Positions 16,494 to 25,737 of a stretch of DNA of 64,000 nt are shown one piece after another. This stretch comes from Arthrobacter sp. ISL-95 (GTDB lineage: Bacteria; Actinomycetota; Actinomycetes; Actinomycetales; Micrococcaceae): NCBI RefSeq assembly GCF_018613695.1, contig NZ_JAGGPR010000005.1, positions 307,571 to 371,570 on the forward strand, in the 5' to 3' direction. Both the position numbers and the translations under genes were made by a program. The notes below the pieces were generated by a model. It was not told the origin of the DNA and ran no database searches. It saw nothing but the letters and a program-made list of their open reading frames with translations. The first letter of the stretch is position 1, and the number at the start of each line of letters is the position of its first letter.

Positions 16494-18143
16494 ATGAACG
16501 CAGTACCCTCTGCCGGCCCCAGCCGCCGGAACTTCCTCTCAGTTGCAGGCATCGGCGCGCTCGCGCTCTTCAGCGGCGGAGCCATGGCCGGTTGCGGCCA
16601 GCGCACCACCAGCGTTGCCTCGAACGCCAGCGAAGCATTGCTGCCAACCCACATGCCCCTGAAGTCGGCCGCAGCGGACATCCCCGGCACGGCCGAGGGC
16701 GTTCCGTCCGCTTTCTACAAGTACCCTGCGCCGTTCCGAAGTGTGGAGAGTGCACCGCTCAAGGGCGGCAAGGTCACGGCCATCACCAACCTGTTCGGCA
16801 CCGCTCCCAACGCCCGGGCGGACAACCCCGCGTGGCAGGCCATCGAGGCACGACTGGGCGGTCAGGTGGAAATCACCTCGGTCTCTTCGGATGACTACGC
16901 CACCAAGTTCAATACGATCATTGCCGGTGGCGAGCTGCCGGACCTCATGCTCAACGACGGCGCCGCGGTGCCCAACATCGTGGAGTTCCTCCAAGCCAAG
17001 TGTGCCGACCTCACGCCGTTGCTGGGCGGGGACAAGATCAAGGACTATCCCAACCTGGCGGCCATCCCGGAGGTGTTCTGGAAGCAGACCGTCCAGGCCG
17101 GCAAGCTCTACTCGTTGCCCATCCCGCGCAACCTCACCGGCGGCTCGGGCTTTGTGAACCAAACCCTGCTGGAGAACGTGGGCATCAAATCCACGGATGA
17201 CATCAAGGACAAGGACGATTTCTACCGGGTGGCCAAGGAGCTCACCAACCCGTCCAAGAACCAGTGGGCGTTGGGCAGCACCAAATTTGGGCTCACCATG
17301 CTGCACCACATGTTCCGGACGCCAAACGTCTGGAAGAACGACGGCGGCAAACTCACCAGGGCCTTCGAGACGGACGAATACATGGCCGCGATCGAATTCG
17401 CCGCCAAGCTCTACAAGGACGGCCTGTACGTGCCGGGTTCCGAGGGCTGGACCAAGTCGCAGATGGTGAACTCCTTCATCTCCGGCAAAGTAGCCATGAT
17501 TTACGACGGACTCCCGGCGTACATCGGACCCACCGGCTATGGCCGCAGCATCCCCGCTGCTAACAAGGCCAACAAGGCCGTGCCCTTCATCCCCGTGGGC
17601 CACGACGGCGGGAAGGCACAGACGTGGCTGGACAACATCACGTTCGCCACCGTCATGCTGAAGAAAGCGGACGAAGCCAAGCTCAAGGAAGTCCTGGCGG
17701 TTGCAAACTTCCTGGCGGCACCGTTCGGCAGCGAAGAGTACTTGCTGCTCAACTACGGCGCCGAGGGAGCCGACTACACCCTGGATTCCAGCGGCAACCC
17801 GGTGGTTACCGAGCGGGCCTTGCTGGATAACGCCGTGCCGTGGAAGTATCTCGCTGCACCTCAGCAAGTGGTGTACGACCCCAGTAACAAGGACATTGTG
17901 GACGTCATGCACAACGCGTATTCCAAGCTCATTCCTTTGGGCGTCGAGGATCCATGCGGCACGCTCTTCAGCCCCACGAACGCCAGCAAGGGCGCCAAAC
18001 TGGGTCAGCCAGTCTCCGATGCTGCTACGGCAGTCATCGCCGGCCGTGGAACCATGGACGCACTCAAGAGTGCCGTGGCGGACTGGAAGAAGAACGGTGG
18101 CGACACCATCCGCGGCGAATACGAATCGGCACTGGCCAAATAG
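16494..18143 (+). CDS. Extracellular solute-binding lipoprotein of the ABC importer
   Basis: A 549-residue family 1 (LplA-type) solute-binding protein. The N-terminus is a twin-arginine lipoprotein signal: SRRNFLSVAGIGALALFSGG, then lipobox AMAGC with the lipidated Cys at about residue 34. The mature part has the two-lobed sugar-binding fold (GGELPDLMLNDGA, NSFISGKVAMIYDG). The size, larger than maltose-binding proteins, fits the LplA group that binds long or complex oligosaccharides. It lies 31 nt after the permease and 32 nt before the DUF2264 gene in the same operon. Confidence 0.92.
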   Translation: MNAVPSAGPSRRNFLSVAGIGALALFSGGAMAGCGQRTTSVASNASEALLPTHMPLKSAAADIPGTAEGVPSAFYKYPAPFRSVESAPLKGGKVTAITNLFGTAPNARADNPAWQAIEARLGGQVEITSVSSDDYATKFNTIIAGGELPDLMLNDGAAVPNIVEFLQAKCADLTPLLGGDKIKDYPNLAAIPEVFWKQTVQAGKLYSLPIPRNLTGGSGFVNQTLLENVGIKSTDDIKDKDDFYRVAKELTNPSKNQWALGSTKFGLTMLHHMFRTPNVWKNDGGKLTRAFETDEYMAAIEFAAKLYKDGLYVPGSEGWTKSQMVNSFISGKVAMIYDGLPAYIGPTGYGRSIPAANKANKAVPFIPVGHDGGKAQTWLDNITFATVMLKKADEAKLKEVLAVANFLAAPFGSEEYLLLNYGAEGADYTLDSSGNPVVTERALLDNAVPWKYLAAPQQVVYDPSNKDIVDVMHNAYSKLIPLGVEDPCGTLFSPTNASKGAKLGQPVSDAATAVIAGRGTMDALKSAVADWKKNGGDTIRGEYESALAK

Positions 18144-18175
18144 CTCACCCTCCACTCTTCAAGGATCCGAACACC

Positions 18176-20140
18176 GTGACTCAGTCCCTGCCCAACGCGA
18201 CCAGCCAGCCGGGTCTCCCTTGGCTGCCCACCCCCGATCCCGTCCTGTCCTCCTTCACAGGTTGGACGCGCAGCCACTGGGAAGCCACTGCCGACCATTG
18301 GCTGGAACACATCCGCGCCCATTCCAGCCCCCTCAAAGCCAGTCCACGCCTGCCTGGTCCGGTAACCCGGGACGGTGAGCGCAGGGAAGGCATGGAGACC
18401 ATTGGCCGGAGCCTGTTGATGGCTGCGCCGCGGATCGCCGGTGCCCGTGGCCGGGATCGGCTGGGGTTGGCGGCGTGGTACCGGGAGGCCTTGATTGCCG
18501 GCACGGATCCTGAGGGCGCGGAGCGTTGGCCGCTGGGGGTCACCTGCAAGTCTCCGTTGTTGGGGGTGACCAACTCGATTGTGGAGGCCGCCAACATTGC
18601 CTTCTCCGTTTTCATTGGGCGCGAGTGGCTGTGGGAGCCGTTGGCTGCGACGGAGAAGAAGCAGGTTGCCGCGTGGCTTCGGCACCATGCCCGGCTTGAG
18701 GTGTGGGGCAACAACTGGCAGCTCTTCCCCGCAATGGCGGAGGGTTTCCTGCGTTCGGTGGGCGAGGACGTGTCGGGCTGTACCGGTGCGCGGAACGTGG
18801 CCCGGGTGGAGTCCTGGTATCTGGGTGACGGCTGGTACACGGACGGGCCGGAGCATGCCATCGATTACTACAACGCGTGGGCCATCCACCCCTATTTGTG
18901 GGCTTGGTACAAGATGACAGGCAGGGAGGACACCCCTGAAGGCCGCCGTCACCTGGAACGCTTGCGTGAGTTCGTGGGGACGCAGAGCCTGATGTTCGCC
19001 AGCGATGGCGCAGTGCTGCATGTTGGGCGTTCCTTGACGTACCGCACTGCTGTCCTCGCGGCACTGTGGTGTGCTGAGATCTCGGGGGTGAATCCGCTGA
19101 CGCCAGGTGCCACGCGACGGCTCGCATCGGGGGTACTAGCGAACTTCACCGCGAAGGGCGTTGGCGTTGATGGACCGCCTAACCTGGGCTGGTACGACGA
19201 GCACTTGGGATCCTGCCAGGCGTACAGCGGCTTTGGTTCGCCGTATCTGGCAGGCATTGGGTTCCTTGGCTTGGCCTTACCACCCGAGCACAGGGTCTGG
19301 CAGGACGCCGAAGAGGCCCAGCCCACGGATGGTCCGGCTGGGGTGCGTCCACTGCCCGATGCCGGCTGGACTCTTAGCACTGACGGAGGTTTGGTTCGTC
19401 TGACCAACCACGGCAGCGACCATTGTGGTCTGCCCGTGGGTGGCGGTACGGACCCTGACGATCCGCACTATGCCAAGTTCTCGTATTCAACGCACACGGC
19501 GCCGGGTACGGGACCTGCGTGGGAGGACAATGTGGACGGTCACCTTGCGCTGTTGGGGTCCGACGGCGTGGCGAGCCGCCGGTGCGCCCTCCGCGCCACC
19601 CGCACGGACGGACTCGTCAGCGGATCCGTGCACGTTCCGCAGTTGTATGGGAAGACCGTGCCGGGTACAGCAGTCACTACCGTTTCTGTGGTGGACGGGA
19701 TCCACGAGCTTCGCTGCCACTTGGTCCGGGGATCGGTGGAGTATTCCGTGCGTGAGGGTGGACATGCCGTGGCAGGCTCCCGCCCCGTGGACGTAGGGCT
19801 GACAGCGGGGTCCGCATGGGTCAGCAATGGCGACGTATTCGCGGCGGTCACGGCCCTGCACGGTTGGGAGGATCCGGGCACCACCCGCTACGCCGGGGCC
19901 AATGCCATGGGCGCGTACTCAGCAGTGCCGTACCTCTCTGCGCGGCGCGATGCGGAGATGACGGTCCACGTCGCCTTGCACGCGCTGACTCGGGGTATGG
20001 CTCCGGCGCCTGGGACGCTCAAGGCAGCGGCCGCCGTCGTGGTTTCCGGTACGGAAGTTTCCGTCACGTGGGCAAGCGGCGCTTCGCAGGCTTTTGACCT
20101 CCGCACGTTCGTACCGTGGGACGGGCAGGTGGGCAAGTGA
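18176..20140 (+). CDS. DUF2264 domain-containing protein
   Basis: A 654-residue cytoplasmic protein of family DUF2264; no signal peptide. The N-terminal two-thirds (about 15-390) is helical and rich in aromatic and acidic patches, such as CKSPLLGVTNSIVEAANIAF, WGNNWQLFPAMAEG and WYLGDGWYTDGPEHAIDYYN, which resemble the substrate grooves of (alpha/alpha)6 glycan-active enzymes. The C-terminal third (about 400-654) looks like a beta-sandwich. Start is GTG 18176 with AAGGA 10 nt upstream. The fucosidase overlaps its stop (GTGA). No biochemical role is established to my knowledge; the operon places it in intracellular breakdown of the imported oligosaccharide, perhaps of the unsaturated uronic end left by the lyase. 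Confidence 0.85.
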   Translation: MTQSLPNATSQPGLPWLPTPDPVLSSFTGWTRSHWEATADHWLEHIRAHSSPLKASPRLPGPVTRDGERREGMETIGRSLLMAAPRIAGARGRDRLGLAAWYREALIAGTDPEGAERWPLGVTCKSPLLGVTNSIVEAANIAFSVFIGREWLWEPLAATEKKQVAAWLRHHARLEVWGNNWQLFPAMAEGFLRSVGEDVSGCTGARNVARVESWYLGDGWYTDGPEHAIDYYNAWAIHPYLWAWYKMTGREDTPEGRRHLERLREFVGTQSLMFASDGAVLHVGRSLTYRTAVLAALWCAEISGVNPLTPGATRRLASGVLANFTAKGVGVDGPPNLGWYDEHLGSCQAYSGFGSPYLAGIGFLGLALPPEHRVWQDAEEAQPTDGPAGVRPLPDAGWTLSTDGGLVRLTNHGSDHCGLPVGGGTDPDDPHYAKFSYSTHTAPGTGPAWEDNVDGHLALLGSDGVASRRCALRATRTDGLVSGSVHVPQLYGKTVPGTAVTTVSVVDGIHELRCHLVRGSVEYSVREGGHAVAGSRPVDVGLTAGSAWVSNGDVFAAVTALHGWEDPGTTRYAGANAMGAYSAVPYLSARRDAEMTVHVALHALTRGMAPAPGTLKAAAAVVVSGTEVSVTWASGASQAFDLRTFVPWDGQVGK

Positions 20141-21504
20141 TCGAGCTCAAGTACGGGGCTTCCCGGGTGGAACCGCGCCAGGACGCCGCCATGCAGCGAT
20201 TCCGCGGGCATCGGGTGGGGCAGTTCATCCACTGGGGTCTCTACTCGCTCCCGGCGGGCCGCTGGGAAGGCAAGGACGTGGACTTCGCGGCCGAGTTCCT
20301 GCCACGGGTGGCCAAGATTCCGCAGCAGCGATGGGAAGCGCTGGCCAACGACTTCACTCTGGCGGATTTCGACGCCGGGCAGTGGGCGGATACGGCGGTG
20401 GCCTTGGGGGCACGCTACATGACCATCACCACCAAACATCACGATGGCTTCTGCCTCTGGCCCAGCGCCTACACGGACTTCCACATGGGTAACACGCCGT
20501 CGGGTCGCGATGTCCTGGCGGAGCTCATAGAGGCGTATGAGGCCCGGGGGATTGACGTCAACTTCTACTACTCAGTGCTCGACTGGCGGCACCCGGACTG
20601 GCGCTTCACGCTGGAGAACGACGCCGACCATACGGCTTTTGCGCGCTACCTGGACTTCGCGATGAAGCAGTTGGAGGAACTCGCTGCGCGGTACCCGTCC
20701 GTCAAAGGCTTCTGGTTCGACGGCACGTGGGACCAATCCGTGAAAGCCAATGGATGGTGGACCTGGGAAGTGGAACGGATGCTGAAGGAACGCATTCCCG
20801 GGGTGATGGTTAACAGCCGACTCCGGGCGGACGACCTCGGCGCACGTCACATCGATTCCAACGGGCTGCTCATGGGCGACTACGAAAGTGGCTACGAACG
20901 CAGGCTGCCCGAGCCGTGGGACCACAGCGTGGCCGCCCGGGACTGGGAAGCCTGCATGACCATCCCGCAGGCAAGCTGGGGGTACCACCAGGGACCATGG
21001 GCGCAGTCAACGCTGAAGCACCCCTGGGATGTGGTGGACATGATCGCCCGCTGCACGTCCCTTGGCGGCAATTTCCTGCTGAACTTCGGACCCCGCGGCG
21101 ACGGTTCAATGGCGCCCGCCGAGGTGGAGATCGCCACCCGCGTAGGGGAGTGGCTCGCAGTCAACGGCGACGCGATCTACGGATGCGGCTTCGCTGAGGG
21201 TTGGGATCACCCAGGGTGGGGGTACTTCACCTGCTCTACCAACGGCGATGTCTTTGCGATAGTCACCCGTGTGCCGGTGTCCGGGCGGATCCGGTTGCAA
21301 CTGCCCGCGGGCCTGGAACTTGTGGAGCTCCGGTTGCTGGGCTCCGCCTCCAGTGAGCAGCCGTACAAGAGGCTGGCCGACTCCTTGTTCGAGGTGGAGT
21401 TGGGGGCTGCCTTGAGCACCGGGCCGCTGGTTTTCGCGACGGAAACCTGTGCCAAGGCGGGTCCCGTGTCCCGTAAGGAACCCAACCCGGACGTGCTGGA
21501 CTAA
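20137..21504 (+). CDS. Alpha-L-fucosidase, glycoside hydrolase family 29
   Basis: A 455-residue retaining alpha-L-fucosidase. The TIM-barrel catalytic domain (about 10-340) shows QFIHWGLYS, the TTKHHDGFCLWPS substrate-binding strand and the nucleophile Asp in KGFWFDGTWD (about residue 196). A small C-terminal beta domain follows (about 360-445). There is no signal peptide, so it acts inside the cell on imported oligosaccharide. The GTG at 20137 overlaps the DUF2264 stop by 4 nt and has GGGCAGGTGGG upstream; this is preferred to an ATG 21 nt earlier. Last gene of the operon, followed by a perfect 27-bp palindrome. Confidence 0.92.
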   Translation: MIELKYGASRVEPRQDAAMQRFRGHRVGQFIHWGLYSLPAGRWEGKDVDFAAEFLPRVAKIPQQRWEALANDFTLADFDAGQWADTAVALGARYMTITTKHHDGFCLWPSAYTDFHMGNTPSGRDVLAELIEAYEARGIDVNFYYSVLDWRHPDWRFTLENDADHTAFARYLDFAMKQLEELAARYPSVKGFWFDGTWDQSVKANGWWTWEVERMLKERIPGVMVNSRLRADDLGARHIDSNGLLMGDYESGYERRLPEPWDHSVAARDWEACMTIPQASWGYHQGPWAQSTLKHPWDVVDMIARCTSLGGNFLLNFGPRGDGSMAPAEVEIATRVGEWLAVNGDAIYGCGFAEGWDHPGWGYFTCSTNGDVFAIVTRVPVSGRIRLQLPAGLELVELRLLGSASSEQPYKRLADSLFEVELGAALSTGPLVFATETCAKAGPVSRKEPNPDVLD

Positions 21505-21505
21505 A

Positions 21506-21570
21506 GCAACGCGGGGTCACTTATGGCCCCTTATTCCCCTCCAAAGGGGCCATAAGTGACCCCGCGTTGC
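21506..21570. terminator. Long palindrome, family R1 copy 2
   Basis: Perfect 27-bp arms (beginning GCAACGCGGGGTCACTTA and ending GGCCCCTT) around an 11-nt loop. It lies 2 nt after the fucosidase stop and 5 nt before the stop of the convergent rarD gene, so it can serve both. Confidence 0.85.
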
Positions 21571-21574
21571 AGTA

Positions 21575-22612
21575 TTACTGGGCAGCGGCCAGCCGGGCCT
21601 GTTTTTTGAGGACCGAGTTTTTCCGCGTGGTCCGAAGCATGTCGATGGTGAGCAACACCAGAGCCAACCACACCACGCAGAAGCCGATCCAGCGGGCAGT
21701 GGTCATGGTTTCGTTGAACACGGTCAGCGCCACAATGAACTGGAGGACCGGGGCGAAGTACTGCAGCAAGCCGATGGTGGTCATGGGAAGGCGGCGGGCT
21801 GAGGCGCCGAAGAACAGCAGAGGCACGGCAGTGATGACACCGGAAGCCACCAGCAGCCAGAAGTGGCCCGCACCCAGAGTGGTGAGGGTTTGTACGCCGG
21901 TCGCGCCCAGAACCACCATGGTGATGGCAGCGAAGGGCGCCAACACAACGGTCTCCACGCTGAGGCTTGTGAGGGCGTCCACCTTGGGACCAACACGCTT
22001 CTTCACGAAGCCATAGAGCCCGAAGCTAAAGGCCAGGATCAGGGCAATCCAGGGAAGCTGCCCATAGGAGAACGTCAGGACGCCCACGGCCACGAACCCA
22101 ATGCCAACGGCCGCCCACTGCAGGGGACGTAGTTTTTCTTTGAGGACGAAAACTCCGAGCAAAACGGAGACAAGCGGGTTGATGAAGTAACCCAGTGATG
22201 TCTCCACGGCGTGGCCGGTGGTGACGCCAAAGGTATATGTGAGCCAGTTGATGGCAATCAGCACGGCGGCCAGCGCCAGAGGGCCGAAAACAGTACGGTC
22301 CTTCACTGCGGCGCCGAAAACCCTCCAAGCCCGCGTGATGGTGATGAGCAATGCGCAGAAGAGCAAGGACCAGACGATCCGGTTGGCTACGATCTCAACA
22401 GCACTGGCGGGCATGAGGATAAAGAAGTACAGCGGGAGCAGACCCCACAGGCCGTAGGCGCCGATGCCAAAGAGAATTCCCGCCGTCGATTCGCTCCTCA
22501 CGGGCTTGCCGCCCGGTTGAGGGGATCCGCCGGTACCGCCGCCCCCGACCGTCGTCGTCGTGGGCTGGTTTGAAGAGGGCGGGTTGGCAGCTATCTGATC
22601 CGGAGTCGACAC
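21575..22612 (-). CDS. rarD: RarD-like EamA-family permease
   Basis: A membrane protein of about 345 residues with ten predicted helices, two EamA repeats, of the RarD (chloramphenicol-sensitive protein) branch. Characteristic blocks are GIGAYGLWGLLPLYF, VANRIVWSLLF, INWLTYTFGVTTGHAVETSLGYFINPLVSV (split over TM4-5) and LLQYFAPVLQF. A Gly/Pro/Thr-rich tail precedes TM1. The start is uncertain: GTG 22612 is used, but a TTG at 22651 is also in frame. The gene converges on the fucosidase. Transport substrate unknown; resistance is not implied. Confidence 0.88.
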   Translation of the reverse strand: MSTPDQIAANPPSSNQPTTTTVGGGGTGGSPQPGGKPVRSESTAGILFGIGAYGLWGLLPLYFFILMPASAVEIVANRIVWSLLFCALLITITRAWRVFGAAVKDRTVFGPLALAAVLIAINWLTYTFGVTTGHAVETSLGYFINPLVSVLLGVFVLKEKLRPLQWAAVGIGFVAVGVLTFSYGQLPWIALILAFSFGLYGFVKKRVGPKVDALTSLSVETVVLAPFAAITMVVLGATGVQTLTTLGAGHFWLLVASGVITAVPLLFFGASARRLPMTTIGLLQYFAPVLQFIVALTVFNETMTTARWIGFCVVWLALVLLTIDMLRTTRKNSVLKKQARLAAAQ

Positions 22613-22768
22613 ATTGTCGCCAACACCACCGGACCCCGCAATATTCCGCAATCTTTATCAATTTCTGTGACTCCTGCCATATAAGCGGTCCGGTGTTGGG
22701 TGGACATCTAGAATTGGAATCTGCGCGCCCCAACAATGGCGTGGCTCACTGCTTCGGAAGGGCTAACG

Positions 22769-24208
22769 GTGTCCAACTCAGCCGCAACAACCCCCAATCG
22801 TCCGCTTCGCGTTGCGATCGTTGGCGCGGGACCCGCAGGTGTGTATGCCGCGGACATCCTGACCAAATCCAACGAGGTCAAGGACGGGCACGTAGAGGTC
22901 AGCATCGATCTCTTCGAGGCGTATCCGGCTCCGTACGGCCTGATCCGCTACGGCGTGGCCCCGGATCACCCGCGGATCAAGGGCATCGTCAATGCACTGC
23001 ACAAGGTTCTGGACCGCGGCGATATCCGCTTCCTCGGCAACGTGACCTACGGCCGGGATCTCACGCTCCACGATTTCCGCGCGTTCTACGACGCCGTGAT
23101 TTTCTCCACTGGCGCCATCAAGGACGCCGACCTGAACATCCCGGGTGTCGAGCTGGAGGGCTCCTTTGGTGGCGCTGATTTCGTGTCCTGGTACGACGGG
23201 CACCCGGACGTCCCCCGCGACTGGCCGCTCGATGCCAAGGAAATCGCCGTGATCGGCAACGGCAATGTGGCCTTGGACGTGGCCCGGATGCTGGTCAAGC
23301 ACCCCGAGGAACTCCTGGTCACAGAGATTCCGGACAACGTCTACGCGGGGCTCAGGAAGTCGCCGGTCACGGACGTCCATGTCTTCGGCCGTCGTGGCCC
23401 CGCCCAGGTGAAGTTCACGCCGTTGGAGCTTCGCGAGTTGTCCCACTGCAAGGACGTGGACATTGTCCTGTACCCGGAGGACTTCGAGTTCGACGAAGCT
23501 TCGGATGCAGCGATCAAAGCCAACAACCAGATCAAGACCATGGTCAACACCATGACCAACTGGCTGGTGGAGGAGCACGCAGAATCGGAGCAGCCTTCTT
23601 CGCGACGCCTGCACTTGCACTTCCTCCACAGTCCCGTGGAGATTCTTGACTCCCCTGAGACGCCCGGCAAGGTCTCCGGCATCAAGTTCGAGCGCATGCA
23701 GCTGGACGGAACGGGCAACGTCAAAGGCACGGGAGAGTTCATCGAGTACCCGGTCCAGTCGGTCTACCGGGCCATCGGCTACCACGGTTCGCCGTTGGAG
23801 GAGCTGGAGTATGATGCCCGCCGCGGCGTCATACCGAACGACGGCGGCCGCGTCCTGGATGCCGACGGCGAGCCCGTGCCGGGAATCTATGCCACGGGCT
23901 GGATCAAGCGGGGACCCGTAGGGCTGATCGGGCACACCAAGGGCGACGCCCTGGAGACCATTGGCTTCCTTCTGGAGGACAGGCTCAATCTTCCTCCGGC
24001 GGAAAACCCGGATCCGCAGGCTATCATCGAGCTCCTTGAGGAACGTGGCATCGAATACACCACCTGGGAGGGCTGGAACCGGCTCGATGCCCACGAAGCC
24101 GCCCTGGGCACCGCGTGGTCCGGCGGTGAGGAAAACGGCAACGGTGTGGTCCGCGAGCGCATCAAGGTTGTTCCGCGCGAGGAAATGATCCGGGTCTCCC
24201 GCGGCTGA
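22769..24208 (+). CDS. FprA-type ferredoxin--NADP(+) reductase, second copy
   Basis: A complete 479-residue FAD enzyme paralogous to the gene at 1-1377. FAD-binding GAGPAGVYAAD lies near the N-terminus (about 18-28), GNGNVALDVARML binds NADP (about 170-182), and GWIKRGPVGLIGHTKGDA is near the end. GTG 22769 is preferred over ATG 22736 because GGAAGGG (22756-22762) sits 6 nt before it and the ATG has nothing in front. It is a monocistronic gene between rarD and the GAF regulator. Differences from the first copy are concentrated in the central variable loop (TNW followed by VEEHAESEQPSSRR here) and the C-terminal linker. Confidence 0.94.
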   Translation: MSNSAATTPNRPLRVAIVGAGPAGVYAADILTKSNEVKDGHVEVSIDLFEAYPAPYGLIRYGVAPDHPRIKGIVNALHKVLDRGDIRFLGNVTYGRDLTLHDFRAFYDAVIFSTGAIKDADLNIPGVELEGSFGGADFVSWYDGHPDVPRDWPLDAKEIAVIGNGNVALDVARMLVKHPEELLVTEIPDNVYAGLRKSPVTDVHVFGRRGPAQVKFTPLELRELSHCKDVDIVLYPEDFEFDEASDAAIKANNQIKTMVNTMTNWLVEEHAESEQPSSRRLHLHFLHSPVEILDSPETPGKVSGIKFERMQLDGTGNVKGTGEFIEYPVQSVYRAIGYHGSPLEELEYDARRGVIPNDGGRVLDADGEPVPGIYATGWIKRGPVGLIGHTKGDALETIGFLLEDRLNLPPAENPDPQAIIELLEERGIEYTTWEGWNRLDAHEAALGTAWSGGEENGNGVVRERIKVVPREEMIRVSRG

Positions 24209-24297
24209 CATTCCCCCTTCCCCGAACTAGACTTCACGGTACTGTCCCGCCCACCACACGTGCAGCGCACTGTCATTGCGGACAATCAGGGAGTTCA

Positions 24298-25641
24298 ATG
24301 AGGAATCCAGTCCATCCGCCCGTTCCAGGCAGCGATGCCGCGGAGCTGCTTCAGAAGCATGCCTTGGTTGGCCACGAACGCATGGACTCCCTGCGTGGTG
24401 GGGCACCTGAGGACATCGTCGGATTGCGCCGCCTGGTACGTGAGTCGTGGCAACGGTCGGCGAGCTTGCAAGCCAACCCGGATGTGGCCGAAGCGCCTCT
24501 TGCTATGGACCGCGATGAGTTGGAGGAGTACCGCCGGCAGCATCCCTTGGCCACCATCATGCCTGTCATCAAGAAGCTCCTGGTTCAGCCGAGCCATGAC
24601 AGCGGCTTGCTGGTGGCGGTGGGTGACGACGTCGGTCGGCTCCTGTGGGTTGATGGCGATCCGGTGATGCAGCGCCGCGCTGAGGGCATGATGTTCGTGG
24701 CGGGCGCTGACTGGTCCGAAGCCTCGGTGGGCACCAGCGCACCGGGCACCGCGCTCGCTCTGGACCGTAGCATCCAGATCTCCGGCGCGGAGCATTTCAA
24801 GCGCTCGGTGCATCCCTGGAGTTGCACGGCTGTTCCCTTCCATGATCCCGATTCCGGGGCAGTTCTGGGCGTTGTTGATATCACGGGCACGGAAACTGCC
24901 GTGGCCGCGCACACCCTTTCCTTGGTGGAGGCAACGGTTGCTGCAGCTCAGGCTCAGCTGCGCATTGAACGCCTGACCCTTGCCGCCGCTGTCAAGGACA
25001 AACCTCGACGCCGGAGCGCGGCTGCTGCCTCAGGCCATGCCCTGTATCGGAACAGTTTGCAGTTGTTGGGCCGTGACCATGCCCTGCTGAGCATCGACGG
25101 CCGGACGGTTTCCCTGTCTGCCCGGCACAGCGAAATTTTGGCCATCCTCAGCAGTCACCCCGCCGGACTCAGTGCTGAAGACCTCTGCGCTCAGCTGTAT
25201 CCCGGGGATGGTTCTGCCGTGACCCTCCGCGCGGAAATGGTGCGGCTCCGAAAAGTCATCCACGAACTCAGTCCGGACGCTGTCCCCGGGTCCCGTCCTT
25301 ATCGTTTGCCGGTTGAGCTATTGCCCGACTCCGGCCAGGTCCTGAGTTGCCTCCAGCGCGGCGCCCACCGCATCGCCTTGGAAATCTACAAAGGTGGGCT
25401 GTTGCCGCGCTCGGAGGCGCCCGGCGTCGTGCAGTTGCGTGAGAGGGTCTCGCATCTGCTCCGCGAGGCGCTTCTCAGTGACGGCAGCGTTGATTCGCTC
25501 CTGAAGTACGCTGAGCTGCCCGAGGCGAAGTACGACGTCGACCTCCGCCTTGCCGTGTTGAAGCTGCTGCCGCCGCGCTCACCCAAGCGGGCGGCCGTCG
25601 TGGCTGACCTTGAGCGGATCGAAACGGACATGACAACGTGA
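24298..25641 (+). CDS. GAF-domain transcriptional regulator of the alcohol/aldehyde dehydrogenase genes
   Basis: A 447-residue regulator resembling the sensor half of AcoR/AdhR-type activators but without a sigma-54 AAA domain. A GAF domain lies at about 90-220 (LLVAVGDDVGRLLWVDGD, WSEASVGTSAPGTALALDR, CTAVPFHDPDSGAVLGVVDITG). The C-terminal region (about 250-350) looks like a winged helix (SIDGRTVSLSARHSEILAIL, then AVTLRAEMVRLRKVIHEL), followed by a helical tail. GGGAG lies 4-5 nt before the ATG. It sits 97 bp upstream of the aldehyde dehydrogenase on the same strand, with a palindrome between them. The ligand is probably an alcohol, aldehyde or acetoin-like molecule, by analogy only. Confidence 0.82.
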   Translation: MRNPVHPPVPGSDAAELLQKHALVGHERMDSLRGGAPEDIVGLRRLVRESWQRSASLQANPDVAEAPLAMDRDELEEYRRQHPLATIMPVIKKLLVQPSHDSGLLVAVGDDVGRLLWVDGDPVMQRRAEGMMFVAGADWSEASVGTSAPGTALALDRSIQISGAEHFKRSVHPWSCTAVPFHDPDSGAVLGVVDITGTETAVAAHTLSLVEATVAAAQAQLRIERLTLAAAVKDKPRRRSAAAASGHALYRNSLQLLGRDHALLSIDGRTVSLSARHSEILAILSSHPAGLSAEDLCAQLYPGDGSAVTLRAEMVRLRKVIHELSPDAVPGSRPYRLPVELLPDSGQVLSCLQRGAHRIALEIYKGGLLPRSEAPGVVQLRERVSHLLREALLSDGSVDSLLKYAELPEAKYDVDLRLAVLKLLPPRSPKRAAVVADLERIETDMTT

Positions 25642-25653
25642 GCTGACTCACAC

Positions 25654-25690
25654 GGTTGCAACGTAGCTGCAACCTCCCGGCTCCTAGGCT
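25654..25690 (+). promoter_or_regulatory. Putative operator and promoter of the aldehyde dehydrogenase operon
   Basis: A perfect inverted repeat GGTTGCA-N7-TGCAACC at 25654-25674 covers the position expected for -35 relative to the -10-like TAGGCT at 25685-25690. This fits control by the GAF regulator encoded just upstream. Confidence 0.6.
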
Positions 25691-25737
25691 CGGATCAATG
25701 GCGACAGCCACCGTGATTCGCAGCAAAGGAGCTAGCA

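Noticed and set aside
22736..22768. ATG 22736 as the start of the second reductase
   Set aside because: No Shine-Dalgarno or -10 at the right distance; GTG 22769 has GGAAGGG at 6 nt and gives the usual N-terminus.
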